A stretch of DNA of 37,834 nt from Treponema sp. (GTDB lineage Bacteria; Spirochaetota; Spirochaetia; Treponematales; Treponemataceae): NCBI GenBank assembly GCA_017651065.1, contig JAGCDP010000042.1, positions 1 to 37,834 of the forward strand. The letters are read 5' to 3'. This document shows positions 1-7,724 of the stretch, one piece after another; position 1 is the stretch's first letter; every line of letters begins with the position of its first letter. The notes below the pieces were generated by a model, which was not told where the DNA came from, did no database searches, and saw only the letters and a program-made list of their open reading frames with translations. The position numbers and the translations under genes are program-made.

Positions 1-1235
1 ACCTGTGGAGCCATGATGAATCCTGCATAACTTGAATCAATTCCGTGTTCAAGCTTATCAAGTCCGACAATTTCTTCTTCGCGGCTGGCACGAAGTCCGT
101 GGAGCTTCTTAATCAAAGCAAAGGTGATAATCATACAAACTGTTGTCCAGGCAACAATTGTAAACTCACCAAGACACTGTACTCCAAAGTGCTTGAATCC
201 GCCACCATAGAATACACCGTTTTCAACGTTGAACAAACCATCGCTCAAAGTACCCCAGATACCGTTTGCAAGGTGAACTGCTACGGCACCAACCGGGTCA
301 TCAATATGAAGCTTAAGATCAAGGAACTCAATAACGATTACTACAATGAATCCGGCTACAACACCAATTGCTGTTGCACCAAGTGCATCTACAGTAGCAC
401 AAGTTGGTGTGATTGCAACAAGACCTGCCAAAGAAGCGTTGAGTGTCATGGAAACATCAGGCTTACCGTTCTTAATCCAGGTAAAGATCATTGTTGTTAC
501 AGCAGCAACGGCCGGAGCAATTGTTGTTGTAGTGAATACTGCAGCAAGACCACCTACTCCTAAAAGCTGTGTACAGGCAGCACCGTTGAATCCGTACCAT
601 CCGAACCAGAGAATGAAAGTACCAAGAGCACCAAGTGTCAAAGAGTGACCTGGAATAGCGTGAACCTTTGTTACCTTTCCGTTTTCGTCGCGGTCATACT
701 TACCAATACGAGGGCCAAGGAAGATTGCACCGATCAAAGCGGCTGTACCACCAACTGAGTGAATTGCAGCACCACCGGCAAAATCAACAAAGCCAAGCTG
801 AACAAGCCAGCCCTGTGGGTTCCAAACCCATCCGGCTTCGATCGGATAAACTACTGCAGAAATTACAGCAGAATAAATACAGTATGCGCTGAACTTAGTA
901 CGTTCTGCCATTGAACCGGAAACGATTGTTGCGGCTGTGGCACAGAATACTAAGTTGAATACAAAGCTTGACCAGTCGAGCTCTGCAAAGTTAGTAAAGA
1001 GCTGCCAGTCCGGCTTACCAATAAATCCAAAGAAATAGTTTTCGCTCATCATCAAGCAGAAACCAAGCAACATGAAACATGGGGTTCCGATACAGAAATC
1101 CATCAAGTTTTTCATGATAATATTTCCGGCGTTCTTAGCCCTTGTAAATCCTGTTTCAACCATCGCAAATCCGCACTGCATAAAAAATACAAGTGCAGCA
1201 CCAATCAGGAACCATACGCTCCAAACTTCACTCAT
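1..1235 (-). CDS. amt: Ammonium transporter (Amt/Rh family), 3' end outside window
   Basis: Translating the minus strand from the ATG at 1235 gives an uninterrupted hydrophobic protein of at least 411 residues. It starts MSEVWSVWFLIGAALVFFMQ and includes CGFAMVETG, AGWVWNPQGWL, GGAAIHSVGG and LGALGTFILWFGWYGFNG, which are typical of the Amt trimeric channel with 11 membrane helices. It would bring ammonium across the inner membrane. A good Shine-Dalgarno (GGAGA in AAAGGAGAAATATT) precedes the ATG. The visible C-terminus (AGFIMAPQ) is near the usual end of the family, so only a few residues or a short tail are missing. In many bacteria a PII gene follows amt; that position is outside the window. 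The gene lies downstream of glnN on the same strand and has its own attenuator leader. Confidence 0.96.
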   Translation of the reverse strand, partial: MSEVWSVWFLIGAALVFFMQCGFAMVETGFTRAKNAGNIIMKNLMDFCIGTPCFMLLGFCLMMSENYFFGFIGKPDWQLFTNFAELDWSSFVFNLVFCATAATIVSGSMAERTKFSAYCIYSAVISAVVYPIEAGWVWNPQGWLVQLGFVDFAGGAAIHSVGGTAALIGAIFLGPRIGKYDRDENGKVTKVHAIPGHSLTLGALGTFILWFGWYGFNGAACTQLLGVGGLAAVFTTTTIAPAVAAVTTMIFTWIKNGKPDVSMTLNASLAGLVAITPTCATVDALGATAIGVVAGFIVVIVIEFLDLKLHIDDPVGAVAVHLANGIWGTLSDGLFNVENGVFYGGGFKHFGVQCLGEFTIVAWTTVCMIITFALIKKLHGLRASREEEIVGLDKLEHGIDSSYAGFIMAPQ

Positions 1236-1275
1236 AATATTTCTCCTTTCCGGGCATGAGAAAATCCCGAATTAC

Positions 1276-1346
1276 AAAAAAAAGAGCCGTAGAATTATTA
1301 CTCATACAAGTAATTTTCTACGGCTTCATTGCCATTTTTTATTAGA
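1276..1346 (-). promoter_or_regulatory. amt leader: ANTAR-type hexaloop hairpin overlapping an intrinsic terminator
   Basis: On the minus strand, UGGC-AAUGAA-GCCG (1334-1321) can form a 4-bp hairpin with a six-base loop having A at position 1 and G at position 4. The same GCCG is the 5' arm of a terminator (AGCCGUAGAA pairing with UUCUACGGCU, 1325-1285) followed by eight U (1283-1276). The two folds exclude each other. A -10-like TCTAAT lies at 1346-1341, seven bases before the hairpin, but no good -35 is visible because a dispersed repeat lies directly upstream. Transcripts from glnN could also read into this element. Confidence 0.8.
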
Positions 1347-1350
1347 CCTC

Positions 1351-1402
1351 CGGGTCAAGCCCGAAGGTGACATGTCATTGTCGGGCTTGACCCGACAATC
1401 TC
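1351..1402. repeat. Dispersed palindromic repeat, two inverted partial copies
   Basis: CGGGTCAAGCCCG at 1351-1363 and CGGGCTTGACCCG at 1382-1394 are inverted copies of one repeat separated by a small palindrome, GACATGTC. The second copy with flanks (TGTCATTGTCGGGCTTGACC and the following ten bases) recurs exactly at 30130-30159, and a related copy lies in frame in gltB at 21037-21060. It fills most of the space between the 3' end of glnN and the amt leader. Confidence 0.85.
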
Positions 1403-1405
1403 TTT

Positions 1406-3511
1406 CTAACGAACTGAGAAGAGCAGATCTCCGTAGCTTGGAAACGGCCACAACTCCTTTGGTGTGATTGTTTCAAGCTCGTCGGCACAAAGTCTCAGCT
1501 CGTTCATTGCCGCAAAAACGTGCTCGCGGTAGAAGAACGCTGTTTTGCTTGAATCACCGGCATCTGCAGTTTTCTTAGCTTCTGCAACTTCCTGCTCAAG
1601 CTTTTCTGTTTTGCTGTAGATGCAGCTTGTAAGGCAAGAAACTTTTTTAAGCATTGCACTTTCGTAAGTTGTATCACATTCACCACAGGCAGCTTTTTTC
1701 AAGCCAATCGTTTCTGCCAGTTTGTTAGCATATTTACTTGCTGTTGGCAGAATATCTTTTTTAGCCATCTCAAGCATTGTTTCTGCTTCGATGTTGATAA
1801 TCTTTGAATAATTCTCGTTATGAATCTCAAAGCGGCTTGTAAGTTCAACCTTGCTGTAAACACCAAACTTTTCGAATACCTTAACGTTCTTTTCATCAAG
1901 GATATGTGGTAAAGCTTCTGGTGTAGACTTAAGGTTGTAAAGTCCGCGCTTCTCTGCTTCTTTAACCCAAGAATCATCATAACCGTTTCCGTTGAAAATG
2001 ATTCTCTTATGATCTTTAATAGTTTTAAGAATCAAGTCATGAAGGTCAGCTTTGAAGTCCTTAGATTTTTCAAGGATATCAGCAAACTGACTGAGCTCTT
2101 CTGCAACAACAGTATTCAGGAATACGTTTGCACATGCAATTGATTCGTTAGAACCAAGCATACGGAACTCAAACTTGTTTCCAGTAAATGCAAATGGTGA
2201 AGTACGGTTACGGTCTGTTGTATCCTTGTTGAAGTCAGGAAGAACAGTTACACCAATCTGCATTTTTTCTTTTTCGTGTTTACCGTAAGGGACACCTTTT
2301 TCGATGCTGTCCAGAATTCCGCTGAGTTCGTCACCCAGGAAGATCGAAATAATTGCAGGAGGAGCTTCGTTTGCTCCAAGACGATGGTCGTTTCCGGCAG
2401 ATGCAACAGAAATTCGGAGCAGATCCTGGTATTCATCAACACCTTTGATGATTGCACACAGGAACAAAAGGAACTGTGCATTCTGATCTGGAGTAGCACC
2501 CGGATCAAGAAGGTTCTTTCCGGTGTTTGTGCTTATAGACCAGTTATTATGTTTACCACTTCCGTTTACACCGGCAAATGGTTTTTCATGCAAAAGACAA
2601 ACCATTCCGTGGCGGGAAGCAACCTTGCGCATCATTTCCATTGTAAGCTGGTTGTGATCACAGGCCAGGTTTGTTGTGCTGAAGATTGGAGCCAACTCAT
2701 GCTGAGCCGGAGCAACTTCGTTATGTTCTGTTTTAGCAAGGATTCCAAGCTTCCAGAGCTCTTTGTTCAAATCCTTCATGAATGCCTGAACACGTGGCTT
2801 AATCATACCAAAGTAATGATCTTCAAGCTCCTGTCCTTTTGGAGCTTTTGCACCGAACAAGGTGCGTCCTGTATAAATCAAGTCTTCGCGCTTGTCGTAA
2901 ACAGATTTGTCTACAAGGAAGTATTCCTGTTCTGGTCCAACAGTTGTTTTTACGCTTGTAACAGCATCGTTACCGTCGAACAATTTAAGAACACGAACAG
3001 CCTGCTTGCTGATTGCCTGCATAGAGCGGAGCAATGGAGTCTTTTTATCCAAAGCTTCACCTGTGTAAGAACAGAAGGCTGTTGGTATACAAAGTGTTCC
3101 GTCCTTAATAAATGCATATGAAGTTGGGTCCCATGCTGTGTAACCGCGGGCTTCGAATGTTGCACGAATACCGCCGCTTGGGAAAGAAGAAGCATCAGGT
3201 TCACCCTGAACAAGCTCTTTACCACTGAACTCCATTATAACTTTTCCGTCGCTTATAGGAGTAATAAAGCTGTCGTGTTTTTCGGCAGTAATTCCTGTAA
3301 GTGGCTGGAACCAGTGTGTAAAATGTGTGGCTCCTTTTTCAATTGCCCAGTCTTTCATTGCGTTTGCAACAACAGTAGCAACAGAAGCATCAAGCTTTTC
3401 TCCACCTTCAATAGTTTTCATCAGCTGTTTATAAGTTTCTTTAGGCAGCCGAGCTTTCATAACTGTTTCATTAAAAACGTTCTCGCCAAAGATTGGTGTT
3501 ACTTCGTCCAT
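1406..3511 (-). CDS. glnN: Glutamine synthetase, type III (GlnN)
   Basis: The 701-residue product matches the size of GSIII, which is much larger than GSI or GSII, and makes glutamine from glutamate, ammonia and ATP. Recognisable stretches include [70 protein letters not shown] (metal and ATP site) and [16 protein letters not shown]. The ATG at 3511 has a strong Shine-Dalgarno (AGGAGG). The leader is long, with two tandem hexaloop-terminator elements and a copy of the 77-bp repeat. GSIII is common in Bacteroidetes, some Firmicutes, cyanobacteria and gut treponemes. A second GS-like gene occurs at 15483. This one keeps the family's hallmark motifs and is likely the main ammonia-assimilating enzyme. 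Confidence 0.97.
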   Translation of the reverse strand: MDEVTPIFGENVFNETVMKARLPKETYKQLMKTIEGGEKLDASVATVVANAMKDWAIEKGATHFTHWFQPLTGITAEKHDSFITPISDGKVIMEFSGKELVQGEPDASSFPSGGIRATFEARGYTAWDPTSYAFIKDGTLCIPTAFCSYTGEALDKKTPLLRSMQAISKQAVRVLKLFDGNDAVTSVKTTVGPEQEYFLVDKSVYDKREDLIYTGRTLFGAKAPKGQELEDHYFGMIKPRVQAFMKDLNKELWKLGILAKTEHNEVAPAQHELAPIFSTTNLACDHNQLTMEMMRKVASRHGMVCLLHEKPFAGVNGSGKHNNWSISTNTGKNLLDPGATPDQNAQFLLFLCAIIKGVDEYQDLLRISVASAGNDHRLGANEAPPAIISIFLGDELSGILDSIEKGVPYGKHEKEKMQIGVTVLPDFNKDTTDRNRTSPFAFTGNKFEFRMLGSNESIACANVFLNTVVAEELSQFADILEKSKDFKADLHDLILKTIKDHKRIIFNGNGYDDSWVKEAEKRGLYNLKSTPEALPHILDEKNVKVFEKFGVYSKVELTSRFEIHNENYSKIINIEAETMLEMAKKDILPTASKYANKLAETIGLKKAACGECDTTYESAMLKKVSCLTSCIYSKTEKLEQEVAEAKKTADAGDSSKTAFFYREHVFAAMNELRLCADELETITPKELWPFPSYGDLLFSVR

Positions 3512-3525
3512 TTTTATAAACCTCC

Positions 3526-3602
3526 TGTGTAAGGCCGCTGGCGGCCGGTGTTCTATAGCAAACCGTTAAAAAAATTGCGAAAGCAATTTTTAGGTTTACC
3601 TT
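3526..3602 (+). repeat. 77-bp dispersed repeat with two hairpins, copy 1
   Basis: This segment is nearly identical (75 of 77 bases by eye) to 13761-13837. It holds GGCCGC-TG-GCGGCC and AAAAATTGC-GAAA-GCAATTTTT. Here it lies in the glnN 5' leader, in the opposite orientation to that gene, abutting the Shine-Dalgarno. It produces spurious ORFs and is not a gene. Confidence 0.85.
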
Positions 3603-3610
3603 TTTTGGAA

Positions 3611-3669
3611 TAAAAAAGCCGCAATAATTTTCAGGGCGTCCCCTAAAACTCATTGCGGCTCCTTTGCCA
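3611..3669 (-). promoter_or_regulatory. glnN leader element 2: ANTAR-type hexaloop plus terminator
   Basis: UGGC-AAAGGA-GCCG (3669-3656 on the minus strand) forms a hexaloop hairpin with A1 and G4. It overlaps the 5' arm of a long terminator (AGCCGCAAU pairing with AUUGCGGCU, 3660-3617), with an inner GGG/CCC helix and a run of U at 3617-3612. It is the second of two such units in series. Confidence 0.85.
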
Positions 3670-3686
3670 AATTCAGGTATAAAAAC

Positions 3687-3727
3687 AAAAAGGTCGCAGA
3701 AATACTATTTCTGCGACCTCATTGCCG
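3687..3727 (-). promoter_or_regulatory. glnN leader element 1: ANTAR-type hexaloop plus terminator
   Basis: CGGC-AAUGAG-GUCG (3727-3714, minus strand) is a hexaloop hairpin with A1 and G4. It shares its 3' half with a perfect terminator (AGGUCGCAGAAAU and its complement, 3719-3691) followed by U-rich sequence. It begins within a few bases of the predicted transcription start. Confidence 0.87.
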
Positions 3728-3739
3728 TTTGATATTTTT

Positions 3740-3768
3740 GTTATACAGTTTCGAAAAAAAAATGTCAA
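3740..3768 (-). promoter_or_regulatory. Promoter of glnN
   Basis: TTGACA (3768-3763) and TATAAC (3745-3740) are separated by 17 bases, a near-consensus sigma-70 promoter. The expected start, about seven bases on, falls just before the first hexaloop hairpin. Upstream, 3769-3814 is an almost pure A/T spacer shared with the divergent sulfhydrylase promoter and may act as an UP element. Confidence 0.85.
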
Positions 3769-3814
3769 TATTTTTTTTAAATTTTTATAATTTTTTTTTA
3801 TATTTTTTTTATTA

Positions 3815-3877
3815 TACCTATTGACATGGTAGGTAATCTATTGTATAAATATTATATAACCTACCATATAAGTAGGT
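3815..3877 (+). promoter_or_regulatory. Promoter with nested operator-like inverted repeats before the sulfhydrylase leader
   Basis: TTGACA (3821-3826) and TATAAA (3844-3849) are 17 bases apart. Inverted repeats surround them: TACCTA-N9-TAGGTA (3815-3835) encloses the -35, ACCTAC-N7-GTAGGT (3859-3877) covers the likely start site, and GGTAGGT (3828) can pair with ACCTACC (3859) across the -10. Repeated CCTAC half-sites suggest a dimeric repressor. An Rrf2-type cysteine regulator is possible given the downstream gene, but the regulator is not in the window. Confidence 0.75.
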
Positions 3878-3902
3878 AGTAAATTTAAACAGGAGGCATA
3901 AC

Positions 3903-3980
3903 ATGAAATTTTATTTTGAAAAGTTAGTCCGTGAAAATTTCAGAAACGGAGTCATGCGTCCTTGTTGTCTTTCTAAATAA
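3903..3980 (+). CDS. Small leader peptide with tandem cysteine codons (25 aa)
   Basis: An ATG eight bases after a strong AGGAGG opens a 25-codon frame ending MRPCCLSK and TAA at 3978-3980. The two adjacent Cys codons (TGT TGT, 3963-3968) near the stop recall cysteine-sensing leader peptides known upstream of sulfur genes in actinobacteria. The ORF sits between a regulated promoter and the O-acetylhomoserine sulfhydrylase start, 34 bases before that ATG. Its stronger Shine-Dalgarno and its content suggest it is translated as a sensor rather than as a functional protein. It is too short for any family call. Confidence 0.7.
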   Translation: MKFYFEKLVRENFRNGVMRPCCLSK

Positions 3981-4004
3981 CACAAAATATTTTACAAATA
4001 AGGA
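3959..4004 (+). promoter_or_regulatory. Putative Shine-Dalgarno-sequestering helix overlapping the Cys codons
   Basis: UCCUUGUU (3959-3966, covering Pro-Cys-Cys codons of the leader peptide) can pair with AAAUAAGGA at 3997-4004, eight consecutive pairs with one G-U. This hides AAGGAG, the ribosome binding site of the sulfhydrylase (ATG 4015). A ribosome stalled on the Cys codons would cover the upstream strand and free the site. The pairing is seen; the mechanism is inferred. Confidence 0.55.
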
Positions 4005-4014
4005 GAAAACACAT

Positions 4015-5295
4015 ATGGCAAATTATAAATTCGAAACATTACAGTTACACGTTGGACAGGAACAGGCTGACCCTGCAACAGACAGCCGAGCAGTACCTAT
4101 TTATCAGACTACATCTTATGTATTCCATAATTCAAAGCACGCAGCAGATCGTTTTGGTCTTGCAGATGCAGGAAACATTTACGGACGTCTTACAAACTCT
4201 ACACAAGACGTTCTTGAAAAACGCGTTGCAGCACTTGAAGGTGGTTCTGCTGCTCTTGCAGTTGCTTCTGGTGCCGCAGCAATTACTTACACAATCGAAG
4301 CACTTGCTGCAAACGGCGGACACATTGTTGCCCAGAAAACAATCTACGGTGGAAGCTACAATCTTCTTTCACACACACTTCCACAGTACGGAGTTACAAC
4401 AACTTTCGTAGATGCACACAACCTTGCCGAGGTAGAAGGTGCAATCAAAGAAAATACACGCGCAATTTATCTTGAAACATTGGGAAATCCAAATTCAGAC
4501 ATTCCTGATATCGACGCAATTTCCGCCATTGCTCACAAGCATGGTCTTCCAGTTGTAGTTGATAATACTTTTGGAACACCTTATCTTATCCGTCCGTTTG
4601 AGCACGGTGCAGATATTGTAGTTCATTCTGCTACAAAATTCCTTGGTGGTCACGGAACAACACTTGGTGGTATCATCGTAGAAAGCGGAAAGTTCAATTA
4701 CAAGGAAGGCGGAAAATATCCTCAAATTACTGCTCCTAACCCAAGCTATCATGGAGTTTCATTCTATGATGTTGTTGGCCCGGCAGCTTTTGTAACTTAT
4801 ATCCGTGCAATTCTGCTTCGTGATACAGGTGCTTCAATCAGTCCATTCAATGCCTTCCTTTTGCTTCAGGGTGTTGAAACTTTGAGTCTGCGCCTTGAAC
4901 GCCATTCAGAAAACACAAAGAAGGTTGTAGAATTCCTTAGTAAACATCCAAAGGTAGAAAAGGTAAATCATCCTTCTTTGGCAGATCATCCGGATCACGC
5001 CTTGTATCAGAAATACTTCCCTAACGGTGGAGCAAGCATTTTTACCTTCAACATCAAAGGTGGCCGCGACGAAGCCTGGAAGTTTATTGATAACCTTAAG
5101 ATTTTCAGTCTTCTTGCAAATGTTGCAGATGTAAAGTCCCTTGTAATTCACCCTGCTTCGACAACACATTCACAGCTTAGTGATGCAGAACTTGCAGATC
5201 AGGGAATCGGACAGAATACAATCCGTCTTTCAATTGGTACTGAGCATATTGATGATATAATTGCAGATCTTGAAAACGGATTTGCGGCAATATAA
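4015..5295 (+). CDS. metY: O-acetylhomoserine sulfhydrylase (PLP, Cys/Met metabolism family)
   Basis: The 426-residue product belongs to the Cys/Met-metabolism PLP enzymes. It begins MANYKFETLQLHVGQEQADP, has IYQTTSYVF, the GRLTNSTQDVLEKRVAALEGG segment in shorter form, and the cofactor lysine in HSATKFLGGHGT. Length and sequence fit the O-acetylhomoserine aminocarboxypropyltransferase (MetY) group, which combines O-acetylhomoserine with sulfide to give homocysteine; some members also act as cysteine synthase. The start at 4015 is chosen because AAGGAG lies ten bases upstream; a longer in-frame reading from 3931 would overlap the leader peptide and add residues not seen in the family. A terminator follows. 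Confidence 0.95.
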   Translation: MANYKFETLQLHVGQEQADPATDSRAVPIYQTTSYVFHNSKHAADRFGLADAGNIYGRLTNSTQDVLEKRVAALEGGSAALAVASGAAAITYTIEALAANGGHIVAQKTIYGGSYNLLSHTLPQYGVTTTFVDAHNLAEVEGAIKENTRAIYLETLGNPNSDIPDIDAISAIAHKHGLPVVVDNTFGTPYLIRPFEHGADIVVHSATKFLGGHGTTLGGIIVESGKFNYKEGGKYPQITAPNPSYHGVSFYDVVGPAAFVTYIRAILLRDTGASISPFNAFLLLQGVETLSLRLERHSENTKKVVEFLSKHPKVEKVNHPSLADHPDHALYQKYFPNGGASIFTFNIKGGRDEAWKFIDNLKIFSLLANVADVKSLVIHPASTTHSQLSDAELADQGIGQNTIRLSIGTEHIDDIIADLENGFAAI

Positions 5296-5318
5296 AAAGT
5301 TTTTGCTCCTATAATTTT

Positions 5319-5358
5319 AGAGCCCCAGATTTATAAAGTTTTCTGGGGCTCTTTTTTT
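5319..5358. terminator. Bidirectional intrinsic terminator between convergent genes
   Basis: AGAGCCCCAGA (5319-5329) pairs perfectly with TCTGGGGCTCT (5342-5352), followed by a T run on the plus strand; A/T-rich sequence on the other side could serve dapL on the minus strand. The dapL stop codon overlaps its end. Confidence 0.9.
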
Positions 5359-6556
5359 ATTTTCCAAATGTTTTCTTAATTCGCTCTATTGCCTCAATAG
5401 TTCGTTCGCGGGAACCAAAGCCTGTCAGGCGCAGGTAGCCCTCGCCCATTTTTCCAAAGCCGCTTCCCGGAGTTCCAACAACCTGGCATTTTTCGAGTAA
5501 TTCATCAAAAAAGCTCCAGCTTGTGTAGCCTTCGGGAATCTGCATCCAGACATAAGGTGAGTTTTTTCCGCCAAAGGCCTTGAAGCCGGCAGCAGTTACT
5601 CCTTCATAAATCAATCGTGCATTTTCTTTGTAGTAAGAAAGATTTTCCTGAATCTGCTTCTGGCCTTCTTCAGAATAAATGGCGGCAGCACCACACTGAG
5701 TAATGTAAGAAACTCCGTTGAACTTTGTAGACTGACGGCGCATCCAAAGTGCATTTAATTCAGTTCCGTCAAAAACAAGCTCGTGAGGAACTACAGTATA
5801 GCCGCAGCGCAAACCTGTAAAGCCCGCAGTTTTAGAGAATGAACGAAGCTCAATTGCGCAGGTTTTAGCGCCCGGAATTTCATAAATAGATTTAGGAATA
5901 TCAGGTTCTGTAACAAAAGCTTCATACGCTGAATCAAACAAAATCAGGCTGTGATGTGCATTTGCGTAATCAACCCATTTTTTAAGATAGCTTTTTGGAG
6001 CAACAGCACCAGTCGGATTATTTGGGAAACATAAGTAAATTATATCTGCAACAGGCGCATCTTCGGCAGGAAGCTCCGGTAAAAATCCGGTTTCTGCACT
6101 GCAAGGCATGATAATTATATTATTTTTCCGCCCGTTCATGATGTTTGTGTCAATGTAAACAGGATAAACCGGGTCGCAGATTGCAACAGTATTGTCTGTA
6201 GCAAAAATGTCTCCGATGTTTCCACAGTCAGACTTGGCACCATCAGAAAGGAAAATTTCATCAAGTTTTAAGTCAATTCCGCGCTTTGTATAATCCCATT
6301 CAAGAATTTTTTCGCGCACAAAATCATAACCCTGCTCCGGCGGATATCCGCGGAAGGTTTTTTCATCTGCCATTTCGTCAACAGCCTTGTGCATTGCATC
6401 AATTACAACAGGACAGATCGGCTTTGTAACATCACCAATCGAAATTTTTATAACATCACAACCCGGATGAGCTGCAATAAACTCGCGGGTCTTTCTGTTT
6501 ACCGTAGAAAAAAGATAACTTGCCTCAAGGTCTAAAAAATTTTTATTAATCTTCAT
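5357..6556 (-). CDS. dapL: LL-diaminopimelate aminotransferase
   Basis: The 399-residue PLP enzyme matches DapL, which converts tetrahydrodipicolinate directly to LL-diaminopimelate with glutamate as amino donor. Visible motifs are [53 protein letters not shown] and the cofactor-lysine segment [15 protein letters not shown]. Its ATG overlaps the dapF stop by four bases (ATGA), so the two are translationally coupled. The pathway uses fewer steps than the succinylase route and serves lysine, and wherever DAP is used, peptidoglycan synthesis. Confidence 0.96.
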   Translation of the reverse strand: MKINKNFLDLEASYLFSTVNRKTREFIAAHPGCDVIKISIGDVTKPICPVVIDAMHKAVDEMADEKTFRGYPPEQGYDFVREKILEWDYTKRGIDLKLDEIFLSDGAKSDCGNIGDIFATDNTVAICDPVYPVYIDTNIMNGRKNNIIIMPCSAETGFLPELPAEDAPVADIIYLCFPNNPTGAVAPKSYLKKWVDYANAHHSLILFDSAYEAFVTEPDIPKSIYEIPGAKTCAIELRSFSKTAGFTGLRCGYTVVPHELVFDGTELNALWMRRQSTKFNGVSYITQCGAAAIYSEEGQKQIQENLSYYKENARLIYEGVTAAGFKAFGGKNSPYVWMQIPEGYTSWSFFDELLEKCQVVGTPGSGFGKMGEGYLRLTGFGSRERTIEAIERIKKTFGK

Positions 6557-7434
6557 AATGATACATCTCCTGTAAATACATTTTCTGCAGGACCGGTCAT
6601 GAATACGCTGTCTTCTTCACGGCCGCTCCATTCTATTTTCAAATCTCCGCCTACAAGATGAACTGTAACTGGGCTGCCCGCATCAACAAGGTTGTTCAAA
6701 ATTGCAGCAACTACTGTGGCGCATGTTCCGGTTCCACAGGCTAAGGTTTCGCCTGTACCACGTTCCCAAACTCGCATCCAGATTGTATGACGGTCTTCTA
6801 CATAAGCAAATTCAGTATTTGTACGCTCCGGGAAAAATGCATTGTTTTCAAAAAGCGGGCCTATACCGCAAACATCAAACTCTGAAGGCTTTTTGTCTAT
6901 AAAAACAACTGCGTGAGGGTTACCCATGGAAACACAGGTGATTTTGTATTCCTTTCCGCCGACTATAAGCGGCTGCATGATAACCCATCCCGGGATCCCT
7001 GAGCTTGTCGAAGGGCTTGCAACCGGAATCTTTTCTGACTGTAAAATCGGGGCACCCATATCAACAGTAAGCCAGGTTTCTTTGTCACCGCGTTCGCCTT
7101 TCTGGACTGTAAGCTTTTTTACGGCGCCCATAGATTCAACAGTAAACTCGCGGCCTTTGGTATAACCGGCATCATAAACATATTTACCAACACAACGGAT
7201 TCCGTTTCCACACATCTGACTACGGCTTCCGTCGGCATTGTACATTACCATTTCAAATTCAGCAGTGCGGCCCTTTTTTATAATAATAATTCCGTCGCCG
7301 CCAACTCCAAAATGTCTGTCAGAAAGCTTAATTGCAGCCTGCTTTTCACCTTCTGCCCCACCCGGAAAATCGGACTTTGTGCAGTCAAAATAAATATAAT
7401 CGTTTCCGCAGCCATGCATTTTTGTAAACTTCAT
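6553..7434 (-). CDS. dapF: Diaminopimelate epimerase
   Basis: The 293-residue protein converts LL- to meso-diaminopimelate. It carries [13 protein letters not shown] at the N-terminus and both catalytic cysteines: [10 protein letters not shown] (first Cys) and [11 protein letters not shown] (second Cys). It is slightly longer than usual because of an inserted stretch ([11 protein letters not shown]) encoded by a dispersed repeat at 6993-7015. AGGAG lies about nine bases before the ATG. The gene is first in the dapF-dapL unit and is preceded by a promoter and a hexaloop-terminator leader like those of nitrogen genes. Confidence 0.96.
   Translation of the reverse strand: MKFTKMHGCGNDYIYFDCTKSDFPGGAEGEKQAAIKLSDRHFGVGGDGIIIIKKGRTAEFEMVMYNADGSRSQMCGNGIRCVGKYVYDAGYTKGREFTVESMGAVKKLTVQKGERGDKETWLTVDMGAPILQSEKIPVASPSTSSGIPGWVIMQPLIVGGKEYKITCVSMGNPHAVVFIDKKPSEFDVCGIGPLFENNAFFPERTNTEFAYVEDRHTIWMRVWERGTGETLACGTGTCATVVAAILNNLVDAGSPVTVHLVGGDLKIEWSGREEDSVFMTGPAENVFTGDVSL
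6993..7015 (-). repeat. In-frame dispersed repeat inside dapF
   Basis: On the minus strand this reads CCTTCGACAAGCTCAGGGATC, the core of a repeat family found across the window. It encodes PSTSSG in dapF, in a loop-like region between conserved blocks. Confidence 0.85.
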
Positions 7435-7452
7435 AGAAAGATTTCTCCTGAT

Positions 7453-7513
7453 AAAAAAAGGCCGTGGGTAAATTTCCCCCGAAAAAGGAAACTTATCAAC
7501 GACCTCTTTGCCA
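7453..7513 (-). promoter_or_regulatory. dapF leader: ANTAR-type hexaloop plus terminator
   Basis: UGGC-AAAGAG-GUCG (7513-7500, minus strand) gives a hexaloop hairpin with A1 and G4, extendable by an A-U pair. Its 3' side is the 5' arm of an imperfect terminator (GGUCGU pairing with ACGGCC, with an inner UUUCC/GGAAA helix) ending in seven U (7459-7453). The ribosome site AGGAG follows directly. Confidence 0.83.
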
Positions 7514-7520
7514 TATTTTT

Positions 7521-7549
7521 GTTTTATCGTTTAAGGGACGGTTTGTCAA
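7521..7549 (-). promoter_or_regulatory. Promoter of dapF-dapL
   Basis: TTGACA (7549-7544), 17 bases, then TAAAAC (7526-7521). The predicted start lies at or just before the leader hairpin, so the transcript begins with the switch. Confidence 0.82.
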
Positions 7550-7587
7550 TAGCAGAGATTTAACAGAAGGAATAATCAGAAAGTATC

Positions 7588-7616
7588 TTGACTACAATGC
7601 CTAAAATGGGTATAAC
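7588..7616 (+). promoter_or_regulatory. Promoter of the carA operon
   Basis: TTGACT (7588-7593), 17 bases, TATAAC (7611-7616). The predicted start at about 7622 is one base from the hexaloop hairpin of the leader. Confidence 0.85.
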
Positions 7617-7622
7617 ATATAA

Positions 7623-7687
7623 GAACAAAGACGTTCATTCGATTTGAGGACAAATTGTCTTCAGATGGAATGAACGTCTTTTTTTTT
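7623..7687 (+). promoter_or_regulatory. carA leader: ANTAR-type hexaloop plus terminator
   Basis: GAAC-AAAGAC-GUUC (7623-7636) is a perfect 4-bp hairpin with loop A1 and G4. The stem differs from the other copies but pairing is kept, which is covariation. It overlaps a strong terminator: AAGACGUUCAUUC (7628-7640) pairs with GAAUGAACGUCUU (7668-7680), then nine U (7679-7687). Terminator and hexaloop hairpin cannot coexist. Confidence 0.87.
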
Positions 7688-7724
7688 GTTCGAGGAAAAA
7701 CCATTTAGAACAAGAGGCTATAAC

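Noticed and set aside
1290..1320. A second ANTAR hexaloop in the inner part of the amt terminator (AUUACU-UGUAUG-AGUAAU)
   Set aside because: It has a six-base loop but U at position 1 and A at position 4, and the other leaders have no matching structure.
45..1467. Plus-strand open frames opposite amt
   Set aside because: The minus strand encodes a complete, highly recognisable Amt protein here; the plus-strand frames are its shadow and their translations are low-complexity without family resemblance.
2276..3121. 281-codon plus-strand frame opposite glnN
   Set aside because: It lies wholly within the conserved GSIII gene, has no ribosome site and reads as Cys/Phe-rich nonsense.
3471..3653. 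60-codon minus-strand ORF with a hydrophobic segment in the glnN leader
   Set aside because: Its central sequence is the translated 77-bp repeat, also seen opposite 13754-13963; it crosses a terminator and the glnN start.
3611..3768. Glutamine riboswitch (glnA RNA) or T-box in the nitrogen leaders
   Set aside because: The leaders are too short and lack the conserved cores of either class; only the hexaloop-terminator design recurs.
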